Assembly (NCBI GenBank): GCA_964444795.1
Contig: CAYUIQ010000227.1
Coordinates: 1-13,950, forward strand
Reading direction: 5' to 3'
DNA from: JABMRP01 sp964444795
GTDB lineage: Bacteria; Planctomycetota; Planctomycetia; Pirellulales; Thermoguttaceae
Length of the DNA stretch: 13,950 bases
Shown: positions 6,854 through 12,981 of the stretch, piece by piece
Layout of the letters: each line of letters opens with the position of its first letter
Numbering within the stretch: the first letter of the stretch is position 1
Made by a program: the position numbers and the translations under genes
The notes under the pieces: generated by a model
Database searches by the model: none
Told to the model about the DNA's origin: nothing
What the model saw: only the letters and a program-made list of their open reading frames with translations

Positions 6854-9033
6854 AACAAATCACCCAAAACGTCCGTAACGGCCAATTGGCCATTGAAGAA
6901 GTCCCGCGCCCGGCAATGCGGCCGGAGGGGATCCTCGTGCGAAGCTCCGCGTCGCTGGTTTCGGCTGGCACGGAGCGGATGATGATGGAGTTGGCGAAGA
7001 AAAGCCTGCTGGGCAAGGCGAGGCAGCGGCCGGATCTTGTGAAGAAGGTGATGGCGAAGGTGCGGCGGGACGGGTTCTGGGCTACGTTTACTGCCGTCCG
7101 GGAAAGACTCGATCGGGCCGTGCCGCTGGGGTATAGCGTGGCCGGGCGCGTGCTGGAAGTCGGGGTAAAGGCCACCGGGTTCGAGGTCGGACAGGCCGTG
7201 GCGTGCGCGGGGGCCGGGTATGCGAATCACGCGGAAATGAACTACGTGCCCCGGTTGCTGGCCGTCGGCGTGCCGGACGGTGTCAGCTCGGAATCCGCCG
7301 CCTACGGTACCGTCGGGGCGATTGCCCTGCAAGGGGTACGTAACGCAGACGTCCGCGTGGGCGAGGCGGTCGCGGTCGTCGGGCTGGGGCTCATCGGGCA
7401 GTTGACCGTGCAAATCCTCAAAGCCTCGGGCTGTCGCGTCATCGGACTGGATCTCAATCCGCAGCGCGTCGAACTGGCCATCGAAGGCGGCGCCGAGGCG
7501 GCCGTGACCATCGACGGCGAAGCGACCGTCAAGCGAGTACACCAATTCACCCGAGGTCGAGGCGCCGACGCGATCCTCATCACGGCCGCCACCAGCAGCA
7601 ACGAGCCGATCGAGATGGCCGCCGAGATGGCCCGGCATCGGGCTCGCGTGGTCATGGTCGGTGTGACCGGCATGGACATCCCCCGCAAGCCGTACTACGA
7701 AAAGGAACTGTCGCTGGTCGTCTCCTGTTCCTACGGCCCGGGCCGATACGATCCGCAATACGAAGAGCACGGCCACGACTACCCGGCCGGTCACGTCCGC
7801 TGGACGGAGAATCGCAACATCGAAGCCTTTCTCGACATGGTGGCCGCCGGATCGGTTCGGCCCGAAATACTCACCACGCACCGCTTCGACATCGCCGAAG
7901 CCGAATCGGCGTTCGAGCTGATCTTTGCCAACCAAGAGCCGCACTTGGGCGTTGTGCTAACGTATCCCGAAGCGAACGAACCCGCAACAACGCGAGGCTC
8001 GACGCGGGTCGACCTGCGAAGCGAGCCCCAGCGCAACCCGGTCGACCGAGTGGGCGTGTCGTTCGTCGGCGGCGGCGGTTTCGCCCGAGCAGTGCTATTG
8101 CCCGGCTTGAAGAAGCTAACCGACGTCGACTTCCGCGGCATGGTGACCGCCTCGGGCATTTCCTCGCGAGCCACGGGTGAGAAGTTCGGCTGTGCCTTTT
8201 GTGCATCGAACGAAAACGAACTCTACCAGGACGATGCGACCGACGCCGTGGTCATCGCCACTCCCCATCTGCAACACGCCGACGGCGTCTGCCGGGCACT
8301 GGCTGCAGGAAAGGCCGTGTTCGTGGAGAAACCGCTGGCCGTCAACCGGGAGCAGCTCCGCCAGGTCGTCGACGCCATCGAGTCGCACAACGGTCGCTTG
8401 ATGGTCGGGTTCAACCGGCGTTTCTCGCCGCTGGCGGGGAAACTCAAGGAACACGTCGCCGGACAGGGGCCGATGTCGGTCGTCTACCGGTGCAACGCCG
8501 GCCCATTGGGCGAGGACCATTGGCTGGCCGACCCGGACCAGGGCGGACGCATCATCGGCGAAGCGTGCCACTTTTTCGATTTCTTCACCTACCTGACCGA
8601 CGCCCGGGCGCTGTCGGTCTTCGCCCAAGGCCTGCCGAGTCAATCGCCCGACGACGCCCATGTGACGGTCACGTACTCCGACGGCTCGGTCTGCCAGCTT
8701 CTCTACACGACCGCCGGCCCGTCGTCGTTCAGCAAGGAGCGGATGGAAGTCTTCGCCGGCGGCCGGGTCGGCGTGCTGGACGACTTCCGCCGTCTGGACC
8801 TGCAAACCGACAGCGGCCGCCCCCGCCGCCACAAACTGGCCCGCGCCGACAAAGGCCACGCCGCCGAACTGGCCGCCTTCATTGCCGCTCTGCGCGACGG
8901 CGGTGAAATGCCCATCCCGCTCGATTCGCTGCTGGAAACCACGCTGGTCAGTTTCGCGGCGGTGGAAAGTATGGGAAGGGGGACACCGCGGCTCGTGAAC
9001 GTCGGCGAACTCCGGTCAGGTTGTAGCGATTGA
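6850..9033 (+). CDS. Bi-domain oxidoreductase: MDR (alcohol-dehydrogenase-like) domain fused to Gfo/Idh/MocA domain
   Basis: The product has 727 residues made of two NAD(P)-dependent dehydrogenases in one chain. Residues 1-375 or so are a medium-chain dehydrogenase/reductase with the Rossmann motif VVGLGLIGQ (glycines 178, 180 and 183) and DLN after the second strand. Residues 398-727 are a Gfo/Idh/MocA oxidoreductase with FVGGGGFA near 403-410, the catalytic EKP triad (493-495) and a conserved histidine, H574, in GEACHFFDFF. A 20-residue polar linker joins them. The MDR half lacks the usual catalytic zinc ligands: the normal C-G-T-D site reads SAGTER (38-43) and the GHE site reads GYS (94-96). 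Fused proteins of this build recur in bacterial polysaccharide loci, but their substrate is unknown to me; oxidation or epimerisation of a nucleotide sugar or glycan unit is a guess. The TTG start overlaps the previous stop. Confidence 0.9.
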   Translation: MKQITQNVRNGQLAIEEVPRPAMRPEGILVRSSASLVSAGTERMMMELAKKSLLGKARQRPDLVKKVMAKVRRDGFWATFTAVRERLDRAVPLGYSVAGRVLEVGVKATGFEVGQAVACAGAGYANHAEMNYVPRLLAVGVPDGVSSESAAYGTVGAIALQGVRNADVRVGEAVAVVGLGLIGQLTVQILKASGCRVIGLDLNPQRVELAIEGGAEAAVTIDGEATVKRVHQFTRGRGADAILITAATSSNEPIEMAAEMARHRARVVMVGVTGMDIPRKPYYEKELSLVVSCSYGPGRYDPQYEEHGHDYPAGHVRWTENRNIEAFLDMVAAGSVRPEILTTHRFDIAEAESAFELIFANQEPHLGVVLTYPEANEPATTRGSTRVDLRSEPQRNPVDRVGVSFVGGGGFARAVLLPGLKKLTDVDFRGMVTASGISSRATGEKFGCAFCASNENELYQDDATDAVVIATPHLQHADGVCRALAAGKAVFVEKPLAVNREQLRQVVDAIESHNGRLMVGFNRRFSPLAGKLKEHVAGQGPMSVVYRCNAGPLGEDHWLADPDQGGRIIGEACHFFDFFTYLTDARALSVFAQGLPSQSPDDAHVTVTYSDGSVCQLLYTTAGPSSFSKERMEVFAGGRVGVLDDFRRLDLQTDSGRPRRHKLARADKGHAAELAAFIAALRDGGEMPIPLDSLLETTLVSFAAVESMGRGTPRLVNVGELRSGCSD

Positions 9034-9068
9034 ATCGATCATGAGGAAAATCCTCCACAACTCGAAAC

Positions 9069-9102
9069 TTGCCGCGGCGCCGCGATTCGGCAATACTATA
9101 GT
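9069..9102 (+). promoter_or_regulatory. Possible promoter with an overlapping inverted repeat upstream of wecE
   Basis: In the longest gap of the window, TTGCCG (9069-9074) could act as a -35 box and TACTAT (9094-9099) as a -10 box with a 19-bp spacer; TATAGT (9097-9102) is an overlapping alternative -10 that would need a 22-bp spacer. The spacer contains the perfect palindrome GCGGCGCCGC (9074-9083), and TTGCCG pairs with CGGCAA (9088-9093) as an inverted repeat. The repeat overlaps the -35 position, so a repressor or activator could bind here. The site is also the only AT-rich patch in the gap. This is pattern evidence only. Confidence 0.35.
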
Positions 9103-9155
9103 GAGCCTCTTGTGCGTCCGCCGCGCGAGGGAAACCATAGCGGCGGCATCGCCTT

Positions 9156-9160
9156 AAGGA
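9156..9160 (+). promoter_or_regulatory. Ribosome site that favours the TTG start of wecE
   Basis: AAGGA ends 7 bases before TTG at 9168 but 16 bases before the in-frame ATG at 9177. Spacing therefore favours TTG, giving a product starting MKYMKIPFNKPF. Known WecE proteins start at the residue matching the later ATG, so both remain possible and differ by only three residues. Confidence 0.5.
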
Positions 9161-9167
9161 ACCGGCC

Positions 9168-10358
9168 TTGAAATATATGAAAATCCCCTTCAACAAGCCG
9201 TTCATTGCCGGCAAAGAGCTTTACTACATCGCGCAGGCGGTGACGTACGGCAATATCGCCGGAGACGGCCATTTTACCGAGGCCTGTTCGCGGCTTCTTG
9301 AAGAGCGGTTCGGCGTTGGCAAGGTGCTGCTGACCCCGTCCTGCACCGCGGCTTTGGAAATGGCCGCCATGCTCTGTGGGCTGGGGCCCGGCGACGAAGT
9401 GATCATGCCGTCCTACACGTTCGTCTCGACGGCCAACGCCGTGGTGCGAGTGGGGGCCAGGCCGGTCTTTGTCGACATCCGGCCCGACACGCTGAACATC
9501 GACGACGGGCTGATCGAGGATGCCATTACGGAACATACCAAGGCGATCTGGCCGGTCCATTATGCCGGCGTCGGTTGCGAGATGGACCGGATTATGAACA
9601 TCGCCCGAAAGCATGACTTGAAGGTCGTCGAGGACGCGGCCCAGGGGGTCAACGCGTTCTTTGACGGCCGGGCGTTGGGCTCGATCGGCCAGTTAGGCAC
9701 GTACAGTTTCCATGAAACGAAGAACTACATCTGCGGCGAAGGCGGCGCTCTGTGTATCAACGATCCGGCACTGATCGAACGGGCCGAGATCATTCGCGAC
9801 AAGGGCACCAACCGCCAGAAGTTCTTCCGCGGTGAGGTCGATAAGTACACCTGGGTCGAGGTCGGCTCGTCATACGTGCCCAGCGAGATCGCCAGCGCGT
9901 TTCTCTACGGCCAGCTTGAAATGTTGGACGAAATCGCCGCTCGTCGACGCTCCATCTACGAAGTCTATCGCCGCGGCCTGGAGCCCCTCGAAGCAGACGG
10001 CCTGCTCCGCCTGCCGCACATACCCCAAGAGTGTGCAAGCAACTATCACATGTTCTACGTCCTGCTGCCCGATCAGCAGACGCGCGATCATCTCATGGGC
10101 CACCTGAAAGAGCGCGGGATTCATGTCGTCTTCCACTATATTCCCTTGCACAGCTCGCCCATGGGCCACAAGTTCGGATATGCCGACGACGACTTTCCGG
10201 TGACCGAGGAACTCAGCGGAAGGCTGCTCCGCCTGCCGTTCTACTACGAGATCACGGAAGCAGAGCAGATGCGTGTGGTCGAGACTCTCATCGCGTTTTG
10301 GGGATCGACCTCGAACACGGTGCGCCAAAGTCATCCTGCGGCCGAAATCAATCGTTGA
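9168..10358 (+). CDS. wecE: dTDP-4-amino-4,6-dideoxygalactose transaminase (WecE/RffA type)
   Basis: The product has 396 residues and is a PLP-dependent sugar aminotransferase of the DegT/DnrJ/EryC1/StrS family. It matches what I recall of E. coli WecE over its whole length: VLLTPSCTAALEMAAML, PGDEVIMPSYTFVSTANA, VHYAGVGCEMD, VVEDAAQGV and SFHETKNY, which carries the PLP-binding lysine (K185 from the TTG, K182 from the ATG). Others are RAEIIRDKGTNR, FFRGEVDKYTW and FHYIPLHSSP. The known reaction converts dTDP-4-keto-6-deoxy-D-glucose plus glutamate to dTDP-4-amino-4,6-dideoxy-D-galactose, the precursor of Fuc4NAc. The dTDP-sugar supply genes rmlA and rmlB are not in the window. It follows a 134-bp gap with promoter-like features and precedes an acyltransferase that could modify its product. 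A related C4-aminotransferase with another stereochemistry is possible but less likely. Confidence 0.92.
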   Translation: MKYMKIPFNKPFIAGKELYYIAQAVTYGNIAGDGHFTEACSRLLEERFGVGKVLLTPSCTAALEMAAMLCGLGPGDEVIMPSYTFVSTANAVVRVGARPVFVDIRPDTLNIDDGLIEDAITEHTKAIWPVHYAGVGCEMDRIMNIARKHDLKVVEDAAQGVNAFFDGRALGSIGQLGTYSFHETKNYICGEGGALCINDPALIERAEIIRDKGTNRQKFFRGEVDKYTWVEVGSSYVPSEIASAFLYGQLEMLDEIAARRRSIYEVYRRGLEPLEADGLLRLPHIPQECASNYHMFYVLLPDQQTRDHLMGHLKERGIHVVFHYIPLHSSPMGHKFGYADDDFPVTEELSGRLLRLPFYYEITEAEQMRVVETLIAFWGSTSNTVRQSHPAAEINR

Positions 10359-10426
10359 ATGAACTCGCTAGTCTGAGGAACACGACCGGCTCGATGCTTC
10401 ACGCGCCAAACATCGGAACAAGCTCA

Positions 10427-11401
10427 ATGGAAACCGACACCGTCGACATCTCCATCGTGATCCCGGTATACAACTCCAGTGATTGTCTGCCCGAACTGCT
10501 GCGCCAATTGACGGGGCAACTGGAAGCGATGGGCAGGCCGTACGAGGTGATCCTGGTTGACGACGCTTCGCCGGACGACAGTTGGCGGGTGATCAAAGAA
10601 CTTGCACCGCATTACCCGAAGGTTTCGGCGGTTCGGCTGATGCGCAATCGCGGACAGGCTTTCGCAACTCTGTGTGGGCTGGAACATGCTTGCGGCCGGA
10701 TCGTCCTCACCATGGACGACGACTTGCAGCAGTCCCCGGACCAATTACCCAAGTTGCTCGACCCTCTGGAGTCGGATTCGGAACTTGATTGCGTCTTCGG
10801 CTACTTCGAGGAAAAGAAGCACGCCGCGTATCGCAATCTCGGATCGCGGGCCATCCGCTGGATCAATGCGCGCGCATTTGGCCTGCCGAGGGACGTGCGT
10901 GTGTCGAGTTTCTTGGCCATGCGGAGACGGCTGGCCGATTCGATTCTACAGCATCGAACGCTAAACCCGGCCATCACCGCCCTGTTGTTCAGCAGTACAC
11001 GGCGAATTGCCAGTGTGCCAATACAGCACAACGAACGATATGCCGGCGCGTCAAACTACACACTCGCCAAGCAGTTTCGGCTCGCCCTGGATGTCATTTG
11101 TAACGTCAGCATGCTACCGCTTCGAGCGGTTTCTCTTCTGGGGATGGGAATCTGCGTGTTCAGCGCGATTCTCGTCGCGGTCTTTCTCTACCGCTATTTC
11201 ACCGGCCAGATCGGTGTTGCCGGCTGGACCACCGTTGTTATCCTCATTTCATTCTTCTCGGGCACCATCCTGTTGTCGCTGGGAGTGATCGGCGAGTATG
11301 TCGTTCGCATTCTTCGCGAGGTGCGCGGGGCGCCCCGATTCAACGTTCGCGAGATGTTCCGCTCAACGGCCGCGGAAGCACACGAAGATCACCACGACTA
11401 G
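10427..11401 (+). CDS. GT2 polyprenyl-phosphate glycosyltransferase (GtrB/ArnC/DPM1-like) with two C-terminal membrane helices
   Basis: The product has 324 residues. The GT-A domain begins DISIVIPVYNSSDCLPELL (7-25) and has VILVDDASPDDSW (41-53), RNRGQAFA (73-80) and the metal site TMDDDLQQSPDQ (95-106). The HNERYAGASNY motif (201-211) is typical of enzymes that charge dolichyl or undecaprenyl phosphate. Two membrane helices follow at about 231-258 and 267-292, with a basic cytoplasmic tail. The reaction would be transfer of a sugar from UDP, GDP or similar to undecaprenyl phosphate. The start at 10427 is supported by GGAA 8 bases upstream and by typical length; an in-frame ATG at 10394 would add 11 residues. 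The longer open frame upstream shadows wecE. A partner GT-C enzyme (1630-3105) and a flippase-domain protein (12969-13949) are present. The sugar is unknown. Confidence 0.9.
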   Translation: METDTVDISIVIPVYNSSDCLPELLRQLTGQLEAMGRPYEVILVDDASPDDSWRVIKELAPHYPKVSAVRLMRNRGQAFATLCGLEHACGRIVLTMDDDLQQSPDQLPKLLDPLESDSELDCVFGYFEEKKHAAYRNLGSRAIRWINARAFGLPRDVRVSSFLAMRRRLADSILQHRTLNPAITALLFSSTRRIASVPIQHNERYAGASNYTLAKQFRLALDVICNVSMLPLRAVSLLGMGICVFSAILVAVFLYRYFTGQIGVAGWTTVVILISFFSGTILLSLGVIGEYVVRILREVRGAPRFNVREMFRSTAAEAHEDHHD

Positions 11402-11419
11402 AAGGACGAAGCATCAATC

Positions 11420-12067
11420 ATGAAGCGACTAGCGGTGATCGGGGCAGGCGACCTGGGACAACACATCGCCCATTACGCAACCGTTGACGACCAGTTCGAA
11501 CTGGCCGGCTTCTTCGATGACTATCACGCCCCTGGCGAGCGTGTTGAACTGGGCTCCGTTCTGGGCCGGATTCAACATAGCGAGCAAAGCTACGCGAAGG
11601 CACAATTCGACGAGATCCTGATCGGTGTCGGGTACAAACACTTCGAATTCCGCAAGCACATTTATGAGCAGCTGATCGGGCAGATTCCTTTTGCCAAGCT
11701 CATCCACTCCTCGGCTTATGTGGATCCGACCTGCCGTGTTGGAAACGGGGTTGTGATCTTGCCGGGCTGTACGCTCGATCGGAATGTGGTGGTTGAGGAC
11801 AACGTGTTCCTCAATGTCGGATGCGTTGTTGCCCATGACACAACGATCCGCGCACACAGTTTCTTGGGTCCACACGTCGGTATTTCTGGAGCCTCCCAAG
11901 TAGGGGAGTGTTGTTTTGTCGGCGTAGGTGCCACGATCATGGACCATGTGAACGTATGTAGAGACACCCTTGTCGGAGCGGGCGCCGTTGTAACCAGAAA
12001 TATCACCCAACCGGGGATCTACATTGGCTGTCCGGCGAAACCGCTCGAGGCGGAGAGATCTTCGTGA
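11420..12067 (+). CDS. NeuD/PglD-like sugar acyltransferase (left-handed beta-helix)
   Basis: The product has 215 residues, the usual size of the NeuD/PglD group. Residues 1-90 form a small Rossmann-like sugar-binding domain starting LAVIGAGDLGQHIA (glycines 8, 10 and 13). Residues 95-205 are hexapeptide repeats of a left-handed beta-helix (VGNGVVILPGCTLDRNVVV and on), ending in the acetyl-CoA-site sequence GAGAVVTRNI and the tail GCPAKPL. H139 in VVAHDTTI sits at the place of the PglD general base, and H146 matches its second histidine. These enzymes move acetyl from acetyl-CoA to a sugar amine or hydroxyl. Next to wecE, the 4-amino group of its dTDP-sugar is an obvious candidate. It follows the GT2 gene by 18 bp with AAGGA 12-16 bases upstream. 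O-acetylation of a different sugar is the main alternative. Confidence 0.88.
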   Translation: MKRLAVIGAGDLGQHIAHYATVDDQFELAGFFDDYHAPGERVELGSVLGRIQHSEQSYAKAQFDEILIGVGYKHFEFRKHIYEQLIGQIPFAKLIHSSAYVDPTCRVGNGVVILPGCTLDRNVVVEDNVFLNVGCVVAHDTTIRAHSFLGPHVGISGASQVGECCFVGVGATIMDHVNVCRDTLVGAGAVVTRNITQPGIYIGCPAKPLEAERSS

Positions 12068-12133
12068 TAGAACTATTCGTCGGCCAAGTGCCGGATTCTC
12101 AGCGGAAGACTGCGGTCGTCCGGTTGAAAGATT

Positions 12134-12140
12134 GAGGTGA
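12134..12140 (+). promoter_or_regulatory. Strong ribosome binding site for the WbqC-family gene
   Basis: GAGGTGA lies at ideal distance (core GAGGT, then 6 bases) before the ATG at 12145. It is one of the clearest ribosome sites in the window and fixes the start at the conserved N-terminus of the protein. The 77-bp gap before it has no visible terminator. Confidence 0.7.
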
Positions 12141-12144
12141 ACAG

Positions 12145-12843
12145 ATGAATTGCGTCATTTCGCAGCCCTCGTATATCCCATGGCGGGGTTTCTTTCACCA
12201 GGTTCAGAAGGCCGATGTCTTTGTGTTCTTCGACGACGTGCAATACACGAAGAAGAGCTGGCGCAGTCGAAACCGCATTAAGGGCCCGAAGGGAGCTGAG
12301 TGGCTCACAATTCCTGTCCACTCCAGCGGCGTGATGGCCAACAAGACTCCAATTGACAGAATAGCAGTCAATTGGGATCGGCCCTGGAACATCTCGCATC
12401 GCGACAAGCTGCACAGATACTACAATTCCGCCCCATACTACCACGAGTATACGGATCTTCTGGACAGGCTGTATCAAGAACAGCCGAAACTCCTGGCCGA
12501 CTTCACGATCGAATTCACCGTGTCGCTGGCTCGCGCCTTAGGGATTTCACACACCAAGTTTGTTCGGTCGTCCGATCTGAAATCGGAAGGCGAGGGTACC
12601 GAGCGGGTCCTGTCCATTATCCGACAAGTTGAGGGCACCCACTTTGTCAACGGACCTACCGCGCGTGCCTATACTGATGAGCAACTTCTACAGGACGCGG
12701 GGATTACACTGGAGTATATGGAATACGACTATCCCGAGTACACGCAGTTGTATCCGCCCTTCGATCCGCAGGTCTCCATTCTCGACTTGCTGTTCATGGT
12801 GGGTGCAGAAGCTCCGCAGTACATCTGGGAGAGGCCGGAGTGA
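12145..12843 (+). CDS. WbqC-family protein
   Basis: The product has 232 residues, the typical length of the WbqC-like family (PF08889). The N-terminal signature is clear: SQPSYIPWRGFFHQVQKADV (6-25), then VFFDDVQYTKKSWRSRNRIK (27-46) and the strand EWLTIPV. A later conserved region, THFVNGPTARAYTDEQLL, and the end QVSILDLLFMVGAE also fit. It has no signal peptide or membrane helix, so it should act in the cytoplasm. Members occur in O-antigen and other surface-sugar loci and are often beside genes for amino-sugar synthesis; their reaction is, to my knowledge, not settled, and acyl or aminoacyl transfer to an amino sugar is only a proposal. Its place after wecE, a polyprenyl-phosphate GT2 and a NeuD-like gene fits that proposal. 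Family sure, chemistry unknown. Confidence 0.88.
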   Translation: MNCVISQPSYIPWRGFFHQVQKADVFVFFDDVQYTKKSWRSRNRIKGPKGAEWLTIPVHSSGVMANKTPIDRIAVNWDRPWNISHRDKLHRYYNSAPYYHEYTDLLDRLYQEQPKLLADFTIEFTVSLARALGISHTKFVRSSDLKSEGEGTERVLSIIRQVEGTHFVNGPTARAYTDEQLLQDAGITLEYMEYDYPEYTQLYPPFDPQVSILDLLFMVGAEAPQYIWERPE

Positions 12844-12898
12844 GCCGTTCACGCTCGTTGGTGCGGCATCCTGTAAGTGACAAGCAGGGAAGAAGGGA

Positions 12899-12957
12899 CG
12901 ATGCGTAATCGGAAACCCGGACAAACGGGAAGTTTCCCGTGTCCAGAAAGTGCATCG
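12899..12957 (+). repeat. Long imperfect inverted repeat (possible RNA hairpin) in the WbqC-flippase gap
   Basis: Three nested pairings are visible: CGATGC (12899-12904) with GCATCG (12952-12957), GGACA (12919-12923) with TGTCC (12940-12944), and CGGGA (12926-12930) with TCCCG (12935-12939) around an AGTT loop, with two bulged A bases on the left arm. No run of T follows, so it is not a standard intrinsic terminator. It could be a transcript-stability or attenuation structure, or a remnant of an interspersed repeat. Confidence 0.5.
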
Positions 12958-12981
12958 GGTAAGAACGGGTGGAGCCGGTAA
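12901..12981 (+). CDS. Possible 26-residue upstream ORF overlapping the flippase start
   Basis: An ATG at 12901 follows purine-rich AGGGA (12886-12890) and AAGGGA (12893-12898) sequences and opens a 26-codon frame (starts MRNRKPGQTGSFPC) that ends in TAA at 12979-12981. It runs through the hairpin described above and overlaps the GTG start of the next gene at 12969. The next gene has only a weak ribosome site, so re-initiation after this small frame could feed it. There is no homology I recognise, and an ORF this short can arise by chance. Confidence 0.2.
   Translation: MRNRKPGQTGSFPCPESASGKNGWSR

Noticed and set aside
6682..7944. 420-codon open frame on the - strand opposite the oxidoreductase
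   Set aside because: It lies wholly antisense to a well-supported gene with conserved motifs, and its translation is histidine/arginine/glycine-rich with no recognisable domain. Long antisense frames are expected in GC-rich genes with G/C-ending codons.
9043..9055. GAGGA-AAA-TCCTC inverted repeat just after the oxidoreductase stop, considered as a terminator
   Set aside because: The stem is only 5 bp with a 3-base loop and no T-run follows, so it does not meet the form of an intrinsic terminator.
9041..9157. 38-codon frame starting ATG in the gap before wecE
   Set aside because: It has no good ribosome site and no recognisable motif, and it runs across the promoter-like region. It is probably a chance frame.
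10031..10426. Upstream extension of the GtrB-like gene frame
   Set aside because: Most of it shadows the end of wecE in another frame, and the GT2 family fold begins only a few residues after the ATG at 10427.
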